DNA of 64,000 bases from an uncultured Chlamydiaceae bacterium (GCA_937884635.1 CALGBW010000003.1:31419-95418); one strand, 5' to 3'; positions 43,894-53,985 are shown, counted from the first letter of the stretch. The notes: generated from the letters alone by a model not told the origin. Numbers and translations are program-made.

Positions 43894-45645
43894 TTATTGA
43901 CTATTATCATCATCAGCATCAAATTCTAAATCTTCAAAGTCCATAGCATTGGTTCCTGAATTGGAGAAACTCCGATGCACTGAAGCAAAATCAACGACAA
44001 GGTCTGATATCGAAACACGCAACACCCTTTTTGCTTCATCAGAAATTCTTTTACGTTCTTTTCTTCGTTCTTTAAATTGCAAAAATAGCTCATACAAATA
44101 AGCAACCAACTGCTGTAAGAAAAATCCTCCTGCCATACCTAAGAAAGATCCCCCTAATGAACGCAAACCACTAGCAACAGGAGCTACTCCAGGAATCATG
44201 GTAATAAGGATAATAGCTAAACCAGCTAAAAGGAAAATAGAAGCGAGTAGGTAACTGCTTTTCTCCTTACCATTTTCAATATAATCCACTTCTGCACGAA
44301 TTGCCTTACTTGTCTGTGCAACCAAACGTCGATATGATTCACTTCTATGTGTAGGGATACCTGCTTTCATTAGCACGGCTCGTTTTCTAGCTTCTTTCCA
44401 ACGCAACTTACTAATAGCAAGACGCGATTTCAACTTGAGAACAGCCATGACTAGTCCAGAAGTCACAATAGGCAGTACCGAGGATACAGCAGCAGATCCA
44501 ATTGAGGTAATAAGCATTAGTTGCAGAGAATTTAATCCTATAAAACTCGAAGCAAAGGTGACAGCAACCCCAGATAATAATAAAAGTACGGACAATGCCA
44601 ATAACACCTTTTGGCGTTTTGTCAGGGAAAGCCGATCTCTTACCTCTTGTTTAGAAATTAAAGGCACTTCCTCACCATCTACAGTAATTGTCACTGGAGG
44701 GCTTTCCTCATCGTTCACTTTCGGGAAGGATTGATTCCGAATATCTTTCACTCCTGAATCAATAAGTAATTCTTCCCCTTTTCTAGCATTTATAAACGCT
44801 CGCCAACGGCTTGCACTGGAGTGTAAAAGGTTCTGAAGTGCCATTGTTGCACCGATGCTTAAGAGGGGTGGTGCAAGTGCTAACATCACCAGCATAAGCG
44901 CCTGAGAACCTGGAACTGCGAATGTTCCTATAAGAGCTATGGTAACACCTAAAATTGCAATCCCCACTCCTAAAACAGCAAGTCCCTTGCTAATTAAGTG
45001 TAGTTTCCTAGCTTCTCTGCGTACCTCATCTGGTGTCAGCTCCTCACCTGCAGAAACCTTCTCTAATACCTCTTTAGAACAAGCGAATTTCACATAAAGA
45101 AATTGAGCAAGGCCTACTGCTGCAGATTGGCTTCCTTTCCCATAGGCACTACTTCCTAAAGCCCCCAATACAGCAGCATACCTGCTAGAAATAAATCCTG
45201 ATCCAACCTTTGCTGTTAAACCAAGACTGACAAAACCCAATCCAATAACAATCGCACTTTTCAGTCGTTTCTTTTCTGACATCCTAGGGGCTATTTTGGC
45301 ACGTAACCAGTACAAGCCGTTTTTCAAAACAGAAAAACCACCTAATGTCACACCAGACATGGCAATAGCCAATAAAGCTGCTTGAGGTAAACCGGGAGCA
45401 AGGACTGTTAAAGCTACCACGACAACAGCCATAGCAACAGCAAAAACGAGAGCTCCGGCTAGCAAGCCAACAGAATGCTTAAGTGCTTTCTTCTCTCCGT
45501 TAGCTTGTTGTGTTTTATCGAGAGTAGAAGATAACAGCACATCTGGCGCTACTATCTCGTCAAGTGAGTCAGGATCTTCTCCTGGAACCACCTGTCCAAC
45601 TCCATCTGAAGGTAGAGAAGAATTAGATACTCCATCGATAAACAT
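43894..45645 (-). CDS. Large multi-spanning Inc-like membrane protein (CT365 position)
   Basis: 583 residues. A polar N-terminus of about 55 residues is followed by several paired hydrophobic hairpins (about 57-110, 126-170, 222-270, 342-400, 465-520), each like an Inc bilobed unit, and an acidic C-terminal tail (DFEDLEFDADDDNSQ). Similar segments (KLHLISKGLAVLGVGIAILG, QKVLLALSVLLLLSGV) hint at internal duplication. Position between dapB and aroA matches CT365, a predicted inclusion membrane protein. Function unknown. Confidence 0.75.
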   Translation of the reverse strand: MFIDGVSNSSLPSDGVGQVVPGEDPDSLDEIVAPDVLLSSTLDKTQQANGEKKALKHSVGLLAGALVFAVAMAVVVVALTVLAPGLPQAALLAIAMSGVTLGGFSVLKNGLYWLRAKIAPRMSEKKRLKSAIVIGLGFVSLGLTAKVGSGFISSRYAAVLGALGSSAYGKGSQSAAVGLAQFLYVKFACSKEVLEKVSAGEELTPDEVRREARKLHLISKGLAVLGVGIAILGVTIALIGTFAVPGSQALMLVMLALAPPLLSIGATMALQNLLHSSASRWRAFINARKGEELLIDSGVKDIRNQSFPKVNDEESPPVTITVDGEEVPLISKQEVRDRLSLTKRQKVLLALSVLLLLSGVAVTFASSFIGLNSLQLMLITSIGSAAVSSVLPIVTSGLVMAVLKLKSRLAISKLRWKEARKRAVLMKAGIPTHRSESYRRLVAQTSKAIRAEVDYIENGKEKSSYLLASIFLLAGLAIILITMIPGVAPVASGLRSLGGSFLGMAGGFFLQQLVAYLYELFLQFKERRKERKRISDEAKRVLRVSISDLVVDFASVHRSFSNSGTNAMDFEDLEFDADDDNSQ

Positions 45646-45769
45646 AAAAACAAAAATAAAAAAATAAATAGTTAAATTTAATTAAAACACAAAATTTATA
45701 TACAAAAAATCGATCAAAAATAAGCATATCTCGTAAGAAACTGATAGTTATTTCATTCTCTTCTGTTAT

Positions 45770-47134
45770 TTGATCTTTTTTTATTTTTTCCCTAAACTGC
45801 CAATCTCACTCACCATAGAAAAAGATAAAACATTGTCATCCTCATCCTATTACCGTGTGACCCCATCCACGGTGCAAGGGGAAGCATGGGTTCCCGCATC
45901 GAAGTCTCACACACTCAGAGCGATTCTATTTGCTTCCCTTGCTCATGGTCGGTCTGTCATTACTAATTATCTGCACTCTCCAGATACTGAAAGCATGATT
46001 CGCAGCTGTCGTTTATTTGGCAGTCGTATAGAAAAAACACAATCAACGTTAACCATTTATGGAACCTCTCCCCGCTTTCCTACATCAGGAGTGATCCAAG
46101 CTCAAGACTCTGGTATTGTATTCCGTTTTCTTACAGCTCTATCTGCGTTGTCTTCCCACCCAGTTTGTATAACAGGATCTCAAACGCTCCTCAATCGCCC
46201 TATCCTACCCCTACTCTCAGCCTTAGGAAACTTAGGATGTGTATATCATCGTACTATAGATGAATCCGTTGTAATCAGAGGCCCCTTACAGCCCGGGCAC
46301 ACAGAGGTAATTGGAAGTGACTCCCAATACGCCTCTGCCCTTGCTATTGCTTGCTCATTAGGAGAAGGACCTTTTTCTTTTTCTATTAAACAATTAAAAG
46401 AGAAACCATGGTTTGACCTGACTCTGTGGTGGTTACGAAAGACTTCTATCCCTTTCTCTTATGAGAAAGACCGGTTCGTTTTCCCTGGTCAAGCGACTCC
46501 ATTCCCATTCTCTTACCATGTTGGAGGGGATTTTAGTTCCGCAGCCTTTCTATTAGCTGCCGGCCTTTTATCCCATGCACCTATTCGCCTTATGGGGTTA
46601 TCTATGTCTGATCCACAGGGAGATAAGGAGGTCTTTAAACTGATGAAAACGCTAGGTGCACAGATATCATTCAAAGAAAATAGCGTTACTATTTCCCCCT
46701 CTGTTTTTATGGGCGGGGACATTGATATGGATCCCTTCATCGACGCTCTCCCTATCCTAGCTGTCTTAGCGTGTTTTGCTAAAACCCCAACAAAGCTCTA
46801 TAATGCAGAGGGAGCAAGAAATAAAGAAAGCAATCGAATTGCTGCAATTACTCAGGAATTGCAAAAAATGGGAGCTCATATCGTAGCTACGCATGATGGG
46901 TTACTTATCACTCCATCTAAACTGCATGGGGCTAGGCTATTTTCCCATAATGATCATAGAATTGCCATGGCTCTGACAATTGCTGCTATGTACGCTTCAG
47001 GAAGCAGTGAGATTCTTTCTACAGAGTGCGTACAAAAAACTTTTCCTCACTTTCCTACTGTTTTGCGTTCTTTAGGAGTTCATATTGAAGAATCTACATA
47101 CTCTATTCCTATGTGGACTGCCCACTGTCGGTAA
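45770..47134 (+). CDS. aroA: 3-phosphoshikimate 1-carboxyvinyltransferase (EPSP synthase)
   Basis: Up to 454 residues. The motifs PASKSHTLRA, QDSGIVFRFL, GGDFSSAAFLL, NKESNRIAA and HNDHRIAMAL define EPSP synthase. The start is uncertain: the frame opens with TTG at 45770, but TTG at 45833 (then SSSSYYRVTPS) gives a more typical N-terminus; no ATG is available near it. First gene of the aro operon, overlapping aroK by 50 bases. Confidence 0.94.
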   Translation: MIFFYFFPKLPISLTIEKDKTLSSSSYYRVTPSTVQGEAWVPASKSHTLRAILFASLAHGRSVITNYLHSPDTESMIRSCRLFGSRIEKTQSTLTIYGTSPRFPTSGVIQAQDSGIVFRFLTALSALSSHPVCITGSQTLLNRPILPLLSALGNLGCVYHRTIDESVVIRGPLQPGHTEVIGSDSQYASALAIACSLGEGPFSFSIKQLKEKPWFDLTLWWLRKTSIPFSYEKDRFVFPGQATPFPFSYHVGGDFSSAAFLLAAGLLSHAPIRLMGLSMSDPQGDKEVFKLMKTLGAQISFKENSVTISPSVFMGGDIDMDPFIDALPILAVLACFAKTPTKLYNAEGARNKESNRIAAITQELQKMGAHIVATHDGLLITPSKLHGARLFSHNDHRIAMALTIAAMYASGSSEILSTECVQKTFPHFPTVLRSLGVHIEESTYSIPMWTAHCR

Positions 47135-47645
47135 GACCTCATTTGGAAAAGCACTCAGCCGTTACACATCCCTTCCTTTTTTGGATATGGATACTCTTCT
47201 TCTTGAAACAGAGCTGGGAAGGGGAATAGCCTCCCCTAAGGACCTTTTTCATACCTATGGTCATGATGCATTCAACAAACTTGAATTATCTGTCTTAAAA
47301 CGCATTCAAAATCAAAAGCAGATTATTGCTCTGGGAGGGGGGACTGTAACAATACAAGGAGCTTTAGAATTGATTCAGGAAAAAGGACGCCTGATCTATC
47401 TAGTAACCTCCCTGGAAAAGCTGATACCTAGAATCCAAAAACGAGGAATTCCTGCTAGATTGGAAAAAGAACAAGACTTATACCGAGCCCTCAAAAAACG
47501 CGCTACTATAATGGAAAGGGCAGCAGACCTATGCTTTTCCCTAGAACACATTCATCTAGAAAATGAGAAAGAACAACGTGCTGCTTGTCAAGAGTTACTC
47601 ACCCTATTAAAACCAAGTTTAAATCAACCCCCTTTTAACTCATGA
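47085..47645 (+). CDS. aroK: Shikimate kinase
   Basis: 186 residues. Walker A GLPTVGKTSFGKAL, then DMDTLL, GRGIA and LALGGGTV-like ALGGGTV motifs are typical of AroK/AroL. The start is TTG at 47085, with TTAGGAG about eight bases before it, entirely inside the end of aroA. It phosphorylates shikimate with ATP. Its end overlaps aroC by four bases. Confidence 0.93.
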   Translation: MKNLHTLFLCGLPTVGKTSFGKALSRYTSLPFLDMDTLLLETELGRGIASPKDLFHTYGHDAFNKLELSVLKRIQNQKQIIALGGGTVTIQGALELIQEKGRLIYLVTSLEKLIPRIQKRGIPARLEKEQDLYRALKKRATIMERAADLCFSLEHIHLENEKEQRAACQELLTLLKPSLNQPPFNS

Positions 47646-48718
47646 AAAATCGTTTTGGCTCTTTATTCTCTATGACTAGTTGGGGGGAGTCTCACGGCCC
47701 TGCAGTTGGTGTTGTTATCGATGGCTGCCCAGCAGGGATTCCCTTAAATGAAGAAGATTTTTCTCCTGCTATGTCACGAAGACGTCCTGGAAAAGAAGGG
47801 ACTTCCCCTAGAAAAGAACTAGACCACGTCTCTATCTTATCTGGCGTCTACCAAGGTAAAACAACAGGCGCACCTATCTCCTTATATATAGCTAATATAG
47901 ACGCTGACTCATCTCCCTATTTGCAAACAACTGGATACCGACCTGGCCATGCCCATTACGCATATGAACAGAAATACGGAGCCTTTGACCCAAGGGGAGG
48001 AGGACGGGCTTCCGCTAGAGAAACAGCGGGACGCGTAGCAGCGGGAGTGGTAGCTGCAAAATTTCTTGCCCATTATAACCTCCATGTACTTGCCTTTCTA
48101 TCTAGTATTGGGCATTTATCCTTATCTGATTCCCCAGATTTCTCCTTTCCCTTAGCTGAACACATATATCGTTCCCCTTTCTTTTCCCCACTCCCAGAGC
48201 AGGATATCCGCACTCTCCTGCACAACCTAAAAGAAGAACAGGACTCTATTGGAGGGGTTGTTTCTTTTATTACTTCTCAAATGCCTATAGGGTTAGGAGA
48301 ACCGATATTTGGTAAACTCCCAGCACTCCTGGCCTCTGCTTGCATGAGCATCCCTGCAGCAAAGGGATTTGCTATTGGATTAGGGTTTGACTCAGCCACT
48401 AAACGGGGATCTACTTATACGGATCCTTTCATCATACAGGAAGGAGAGATTCCCTTAGCTCCCAACCATTGCGGAGGGTGCTTAGGGGGTATTTCTATAG
48501 GCATGCCTATTCAAGGACAAGTAGCGTTTAAACCTACCTCTTCCATCCAACAACCCTGCGCTACCGTTACTAAAGAAAAAGAACCTACATACTACACGAC
48601 CCCCTCTTCAGGAAGACATGACCCTTGCGTGGCTATACGAGCGGTTCCTGTCGTGGAGGCTATGGTAAACCTTGTTCTTGCTGATGCTTATTTACAACAT
48701 CGGTGTGCTGTTTTATGA
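47642..48718 (+). CDS. aroC: Chorismate synthase
   Basis: 358 residues, normal length. Signatures GESHGPAVGVVIDGCPAG, RPGHAHYAYEQKYGAFDPRG and GGGRASARETAGRVAAG are visible (each a known AroC signature). It turns EPSP into chorismate, using reduced FMN. It overlaps aroK by four bases and aroB by four (ATGA). Confidence 0.97.
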   Translation: MKNRFGSLFSMTSWGESHGPAVGVVIDGCPAGIPLNEEDFSPAMSRRRPGKEGTSPRKELDHVSILSGVYQGKTTGAPISLYIANIDADSSPYLQTTGYRPGHAHYAYEQKYGAFDPRGGGRASARETAGRVAAGVVAAKFLAHYNLHVLAFLSSIGHLSLSDSPDFSFPLAEHIYRSPFFSPLPEQDIRTLLHNLKEEQDSIGGVVSFITSQMPIGLGEPIFGKLPALLASACMSIPAAKGFAIGLGFDSATKRGSTYTDPFIIQEGEIPLAPNHCGGCLGGISIGMPIQGQVAFKPTSSIQQPCATVTKEKEPTYYTTPSSGRHDPCVAIRAVPVVEAMVNLVLADAYLQHRCAVL

Positions 48719-49803
48719 CCGTCATCGCTCACACACCTCACCCCATTACCCTCGTAGATGACCTCTTTGTTCATGCACGCAGGTCTTTCCCTGTTCCCTT
48801 ATCTCTTGTCATCATCACTGATGAAAATGTAATGCCCCTGTGTCAACCTCTATATGAGCAGCTTTGTTCTTCTGGGCACCACTGTCATATGATTACTATT
48901 CCCGCTGGAGAAAAGTCTAAATCTTGGGAAACCTATCTCGCTATTCAAAAGCAATTAATAGACAAACAATGCTCCGCCCACACGCTATGCCTTGCTATCG
49001 GTGGGGGTGTTGTTTTAGATTTAGCAGGTTTTGTCGCTGCCACCTATTGCCGGGGCATCCCTCTTATCTTAATTCCTACTACACTCCTAGCCATGATCGA
49101 TGCTTCTATAGGAGGAAAAAATGGAATAAACCTCCATTCTATTAAAAATAAAATCGGAAGCTTCTACCTCCCTCAAGATGTATGGCTCTGTCTTTCTTTT
49201 TTAGAATCATTACCGGATAAAGAAAAACGACAAGGAATAGCAGAGGCGATTAAACATGCCTATGTCATGACTCCTGCTCTCCTTCCTTTTCTTTATGACT
49301 TGAATCTCTTTTCCTCAGCTGGGTTAAAAGACTTTATCCTCATGAACTGCCGTATGAAAGCAGACCTCACACACCGTGATCCCAAAGACCAAGGGGTTCG
49401 TAAAATTCTCAACTTTGGGCATACAATAGGCCATGCTTTAGAAACTCTTTCTCAGGGGAGCCTTTCCCACGGGGAGGCAATTAGTATAGGTATGGCTATG
49501 GAATTACACTGTTCCATACAAAAAGAGATTGCTGATATTGCCTTATTAGAACGATTATGTTTCCTCTTACAGATTTGGCATCTCCCAACAACACCAACTG
49601 ATCTTCCCTTTTCCTATTCTCCTGATCTGCTATTCCACGCTATGACTCATGATAAAAAGAACCTTTCTTATGAAAGGATTTCCCTTGTTATGGTTAAAGA
49701 CATTGGGGTTGTACAGCGTTGTCAGGGGACTTATTGTCACACTATAGATAAACAAGAGTTTTTGACATGCTTTGCGCAACCGTTCAAGCCCCTTCCTTCA
49801 TAG
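48715..49803 (+). CDS. aroB: 3-dehydroquinate synthase
   Basis: About 362 residues from the ATG at 48715 that overlaps the aroC stop as ATGA; the GTG four codons upstream is less likely. Motifs GGGVVLDLAGFVAATYCRG, PTTLLAMIDASIGGKNGIN and NFGHTIGHALE (zinc-binding His) define AroB. It makes 3-dehydroquinate from DAHP with NAD. It overlaps aroDE by 37 bases. Confidence 0.96.
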   Translation: MTVIAHTPHPITLVDDLFVHARRSFPVPLSLVIITDENVMPLCQPLYEQLCSSGHHCHMITIPAGEKSKSWETYLAIQKQLIDKQCSAHTLCLAIGGGVVLDLAGFVAATYCRGIPLILIPTTLLAMIDASIGGKNGINLHSIKNKIGSFYLPQDVWLCLSFLESLPDKEKRQGIAEAIKHAYVMTPALLPFLYDLNLFSSAGLKDFILMNCRMKADLTHRDPKDQGVRKILNFGHTIGHALETLSQGSLSHGEAISIGMAMELHCSIQKEIADIALLERLCFLLQIWHLPTTPTDLPFSYSPDLLFHAMTHDKKNLSYERISLVMVKDIGVVQRCQGTYCHTIDKQEFLTCFAQPFKPLPS

Positions 49804-51209
49804 AAGCAAAAAAACAAATTATACAAATGTCAGGAATCGCTGACTGTATAGAACTTCGTATTGACTTATGTGGTTCCCTATCTCTAACCGAAATAGCTCA
49901 ACTCCTCAACCTTTCTTCTTGTACAATCCTCACGTTGAGGAAGTCTGCTTCCATGTCAGAAAAAGATTGGGTCCATAAGATCTTTCTTCTAGCTAAACTT
50001 CACCCTCAGTACCTAGATATTGATCAAAGTTTTCCAAAACGAGCTTTGCAGCAATTACGGTCTCTATACCCAGATATACGGATTATTCTCTCCTGTCATA
50101 GCCAAAATCCAGAAGACCTTTATCAAATTTACTCCCATCTCGCTCACTACTCCGCTTCCATTGATCACATTAAAATCGCAATCACACCCAAATCTACAAG
50201 TCAAGTTCTGGACTATATTCGAAAAGCGAGCTACCTACCGAAAAATACTACCTTCATTGGCATGGGAGAATATGGCATTCCCTCCAGAATCCTCTCTCCT
50301 ATTATGGGCAATGGCATTCACTATGCAGCAGCAGCTAAACCCACCGCTGCGGGGCAATTGCCCATCCAAGATCTTTTACATTACAACTATAAACAGCTTT
50401 CTTCGTGTAGTAAGATCTACGCTCTCATTGGAGACGATGTCTCCCGGAGTATTAGCCATCTCTCCCATAACTTCCTTTTTACGGAAGCTAGAATTGACGC
50501 TACCTACCTCAAACTTCCTGTTAAAGATGCTCAGGAGTTGCAACACTCTCTACAAAAGTTAAAAACTCTCCCCGTTGCAGGGCTGAGCATCACCTCTCCA
50601 TTTAAGCAAACAATCCTTCCATTCTTAGATGAACAGGACCTCTCTGTTCAAGAGAGCCATGCCTGCAATACTATCCTCATTAAAGGCAACCGCCTGCTAG
50701 GTTACAATACAGATGGAATCGGTTGTTTCCGCGCATTGCAAAACCGGGGTATAGCCATTCATAACCAACGCATTGCGATTTTAGGAGCGGGAGGAGCAGC
50801 TCGAGCAATTGCTCACACCCTGGCACGACAAGGCGCCTATCTTTCTATTTTCAACCGCACTATTGATCAAGCTCAGGATATAGCATCTAGAACTAGAGGT
50901 CGGGCTTTTCTACTTACAGAAATCTCACACCAACCTACTTACGATATCATCATCAATGCACTCCCCCCGCACGTACACCTTCCCAATATCTCGGCACCGA
51001 TTATGATGGATATCAATGTACTCACCCCCACCCTCACTCCTGGGAAGAAGACACACCTCATGATTTCTGGAATAGATATGTTCATAGAACAAGCTCTCTA
51101 CCAGTTCAATATTTGGTTCCCTCAGCTGATGACGGAGGAAATAACACATCGCTTCCGCAGGAAAACAAAAGAATTTGTTACTGAAATCCTAAGGAAAAAG
51201 ATAGATTAA
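49767..51209 (+). CDS. aroDE: Bifunctional 3-dehydroquinase/shikimate dehydrogenase
   Basis: 480 residues, two enzymes in one chain. Residues 1-210 form a type I dehydroquinase (ELRIDL, ILSCHSQ, Schiff-base Lys in HIKIAIT). Residues about 225-480 form shikimate dehydrogenase (SITSPFKQTILPFL with the catalytic Lys, NTDGIGCFRAL, AILGAGGAARAIAHTLA). This fusion is usual in Chlamydia. Last gene of the aro operon. Confidence 0.96.
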   Translation: MLCATVQAPSFIEAKKQIIQMSGIADCIELRIDLCGSLSLTEIAQLLNLSSCTILTLRKSASMSEKDWVHKIFLLAKLHPQYLDIDQSFPKRALQQLRSLYPDIRIILSCHSQNPEDLYQIYSHLAHYSASIDHIKIAITPKSTSQVLDYIRKASYLPKNTTFIGMGEYGIPSRILSPIMGNGIHYAAAAKPTAAGQLPIQDLLHYNYKQLSSCSKIYALIGDDVSRSISHLSHNFLFTEARIDATYLKLPVKDAQELQHSLQKLKTLPVAGLSITSPFKQTILPFLDEQDLSVQESHACNTILIKGNRLLGYNTDGIGCFRALQNRGIAIHNQRIAILGAGGAARAIAHTLARQGAYLSIFNRTIDQAQDIASRTRGRAFLLTEISHQPTYDIIINALPPHVHLPNISAPIMMDINVLTPTLTPGKKTHLMISGIDMFIEQALYQFNIWFPQLMTEEITHRFRRKTKEFVTEILRKKID

Positions 51210-51270
51210 AAAATATATTTTTTTTAAGAGTACCTTAAAAGAGAAGAGAGTCTGCTTTTTCGGTTTTATC

Positions 51271-52614
51271 ATGTCTTTTGCTAAATTTTTTCTAGCAAGC
51301 TTATGTGCTTATGCGTTCACAGTTCCCGCATATAGTTTCGATACCCCTAATACGAAAAATCATTACAACCGTGTTCAGGATCTCTTGCGTCAAAACCACC
51401 CACGTCTATCCCACAAGGGGTACTACGAACCAAAAGACTGCGATGATTACGATTATGAGACCTCTTTAGAGAAGAATCCCCATCTCCTCTCCGGTCTGCT
51501 AAAAATTATGAGTTCTCGTCCCTGCATGAACGGGTTTTCCGTTTCTCGTTTAGCAAGAACGATAGAAAAATACACCAACTCGGAATTCCGTCTAGACATG
51601 GGATTCCTGCCTCAATGGTTTCACCCTAAACGATCTTTTGGAAGTCAAAAAGAGCTTTCCTACCCACTATGGCAATTCTTTGTAGCTCCTTCCGCATCAT
51701 GGCTTTTCTATGATTCTGAAGTAGGGCAAGGAAGATTCACATTTTCCTTCACCACTGTACAGTACTGGAGAAACCGAGCTGAAACTGTAAACAATGCTCT
51801 CGGTCTTGCCGGCGGTGTAAATGCCATTAAAAGTAGTTGTTCTAACTTCAACGAGCTAACTTTCTCCCATACCTTCCCTGGTGATTACCTAACCCTTTGC
51901 CTAGGGCAGTATAGCCTATATAATTTGGATGGTAATCGCCTGAATAACAACCAGCTCACTCATTTCTTAAGCTATCCATTAACACAAAATGCAAGTGCTG
52001 GCTACTCCCTTGGAAGCTTAGGGTATTATGTGCAGGTAACTCCAAACTCTCAGCTTATGATGCAAGTAGGTATGCAAGATGCCTATAATGTAAAAGGTGA
52101 TCGGCTAAGCTTTTATAACCTCACGAAAAATCGCTATAGCTTCCATGGCCTCGTTTCCTGGGCTCCTCAATGCTGCTTAGGATCTGGTTTATATTCTTGC
52201 GTTGTCTATTCTGCTCGTCCTGTCCCTGACCAACCTACATACGTGACAGGTTGGTCCGTTAACATGCAGCAGGACATCAAAAAAGTCAGCGTGTTTGGTC
52301 GATACAATGGAGCAACGGGAACAGCTCAGCCTATTCACCGCTCTTACGTAGCGGGGTTTGTATCACAGAATCCTTTGAACCGACATAAAGAGGATATGAT
52401 CGGTGCTGCCTATGCTATTAACCGTATTAATGCCAATGCAGTAGAAGGGACTGTAGTGCATAAATACGAAGCAGTTGCAGAGGCATTCCTTTCTGTAGGC
52501 TTTGGCCCTTATCTGACATTAACACCTGATATCCAGGTACACAGACACCCAGCATTCCGACAAGATAAAGACTATGCTAGGGTCTATAGCCTCCGCGCTC
52601 GCGTTAGCATCTAG
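51271..52614 (+). CDS. aaxA: OprB-family outer membrane porin AaxA (CT372-like)
   Basis: 447 residues with a signal peptide (cleavage after about residue 22, YAFTVPAYS). The rest is strand-rich with the OprB/carbohydrate-porin character and ends YSLRARVSI. By position after aroDE it is CT372, the AaxA porin that admits arginine. In C. trachomatis and C. pneumoniae aaxB (arginine decarboxylase) and aaxC (antiporter) follow; here the next gene is the convergent oxidoreductase, only three bases away. Confidence 0.85.
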   Translation: MSFAKFFLASLCAYAFTVPAYSFDTPNTKNHYNRVQDLLRQNHPRLSHKGYYEPKDCDDYDYETSLEKNPHLLSGLLKIMSSRPCMNGFSVSRLARTIEKYTNSEFRLDMGFLPQWFHPKRSFGSQKELSYPLWQFFVAPSASWLFYDSEVGQGRFTFSFTTVQYWRNRAETVNNALGLAGGVNAIKSSCSNFNELTFSHTFPGDYLTLCLGQYSLYNLDGNRLNNNQLTHFLSYPLTQNASAGYSLGSLGYYVQVTPNSQLMMQVGMQDAYNVKGDRLSFYNLTKNRYSFHGLVSWAPQCCLGSGLYSCVVYSARPVPDQPTYVTGWSVNMQQDIKKVSVFGRYNGATGTAQPIHRSYVAGFVSQNPLNRHKEDMIGAAYAINRINANAVEGTVVHKYEAVAEAFLSVGFGPYLTLTPDIQVHRHPAFRQDKDYARVYSLRARVSI

Positions 52615-52617
52615 TAG

Positions 52618-53667
52618 TTACTTAGGTTCAAAAAGGAACTCTTTTGCTACATATGCCATGGAATTGCTGATAACTGCTTGAGCCAGCATATCTCCTGTAA
52701 TTCCATGGTAGAGAAGCCCTTTCGATCCTAATCCACCTAAAAACCATAATTTCTCTTTGATACGGCTAATGACAGGGAGATGTGACGAGCTCGAAGAGCG
52801 CATCCCTGCATAATAATTCAGGACTTGAGCATCTTTTAACTCTGGGAACAAGGCAAGAATAGGTGGCATGATTTCCGAATATGCCAACTCCTCATCCGGA
52901 GTATCTTCTGGCTGATTATGCTCAAAGGTTGCTCCTAACAAGCAGGTGTGCTTCTCTGTATTTACCACCATATACTTCTGAGCGTTAATGCTAAACTGGG
53001 GAACCGGAACACCTTGAGGCCATGCCACTTCTATCGTTTGGCCTTTTACCTTAGAAAGAGGAAGATGGCTTAACTCAGGAAGTAAATCGGCATTAGCACC
53101 AGGGGTCACAATAATATGATCGTAGCACTCTTCTATATCGGATAAGTTCTCAATCAGCTCATCATAAAACTGCGTTCCTAAGCTCGCGCAACAATTCCAT
53201 AACCCTTGAATATAAGCAGTATTATTGATGCTAATCCCATTTTTGATGAATAAAGCTCCTAGTCCTTCTCCAATAACAAGACCTGGAACGGTAATCTCAC
53301 ACTGGGCTTTTTCCCACCACTCGACTTCTTGCGGGAATTCTGTTGCGCGCTGTTTAAAAATCGTTGCTTGCTCATCATCAACAGCAGGTCGTAAAATTCC
53401 CCTTGATAATACAATAGGTTGCCCTAATGATCGACTTGCCTCTGTAATCAACCCATGTGTGGCGTTAATTCCTTGGTCCGCCAATACAGGTTTGCTCGCT
53501 TTTCTCCCTGTAAATCCATGCAATAAACCTGAAGCCATTCCGGAGACCCCCTCACCCAAAGGAACAGGATCAAAGAGATCAACAGAAGCAGTTCCCTGCG
53601 TATGAAAGAGTATGTGCCAAGTTACAGAGAGTCCTGCATATCCAGCACCTAAAACAGCTATGCGCAT
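52618..53667 (-). CDS. FAD-dependent oxidoreductase, DadA-like (CT375 position)
   Basis: 349 residues. The N-terminal dinucleotide-binding motif VLGAGYAGLSVTWHIL and the C-terminal GLGSKGLLYHGITGDMLAQAV belong to the DAO (glycine/D-amino acid oxidase) fold. HIIVTPGANADLLP and LLGATFEHN also fit. The likely role is oxidation of a D-amino acid or an imino acid; the substrate is not predictable. Position matches CT375. A few bases separate it from the aaxA stop. Confidence 0.85.
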   Translation of the reverse strand: MRIAVLGAGYAGLSVTWHILFHTQGTASVDLFDPVPLGEGVSGMASGLLHGFTGRKASKPVLADQGINATHGLITEASRSLGQPIVLSRGILRPAVDDEQATIFKQRATEFPQEVEWWEKAQCEITVPGLVIGEGLGALFIKNGISINNTAYIQGLWNCCASLGTQFYDELIENLSDIEECYDHIIVTPGANADLLPELSHLPLSKVKGQTIEVAWPQGVPVPQFSINAQKYMVVNTEKHTCLLGATFEHNQPEDTPDEELAYSEIMPPILALFPELKDAQVLNYYAGMRSSSSSHLPVISRIKEKLWFLGGLGSKGLLYHGITGDMLAQAVISNSMAYVAKEFLFEPK

Positions 53668-53776
53668 GCGTTCATCCTATATGTTGCTATGATAGGTTTT
53701 CAAAAGAAAAGAGTAACTAAATCTGAGCCAAGTCCCCTCTCTATATTGTGAAAGAAAGGGACTTTTTTTAAAACGA

Positions 53777-53985
53777 TTGACATACTCCACCCCCTAAAGG
53801 AGTGGGATTCTTAGATGTGAACTACCCATGAGCTAAAGACTCATAGGCTTAGAGCTTCACAGGGGAACGACTTCCCCAAAAGAAGTTAGCTCTTACTTCC
53901 TTTCCATCCGTGTAATTGACAGTCCCTGCCGATGTAAGGATAGTGCCTTACATCCCACAAGCGAAAGACTTGTGGGTTTTACGGA
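53777..53985 (-). ncRNA. IS200/IS605-type right end with omega-RNA-like structure, no tnpB
   Basis: Read on the minus strand, this stretch holds CCCACAAG/CTTGTGGG (53954-53976), GATGTAAGG/CCTTACATC (53931-53954), GGGGAA/TTCCCC (53862-53877), CCTATGAG/CTCATGGG (53825-53847) and a terminal stem CCACTCC/GGGGTGG (53787-53805), then GAGTATGTCAA. Two stems contain G.U pairs that are good only on the minus strand. This order, and the last stem followed by GTATGTCAA, is what I know from the right ends of IS200/IS605 elements that give the TnpB guide RNA. No tnpA or tnpB frame is present. Probable element remnant. Confidence 0.7.
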
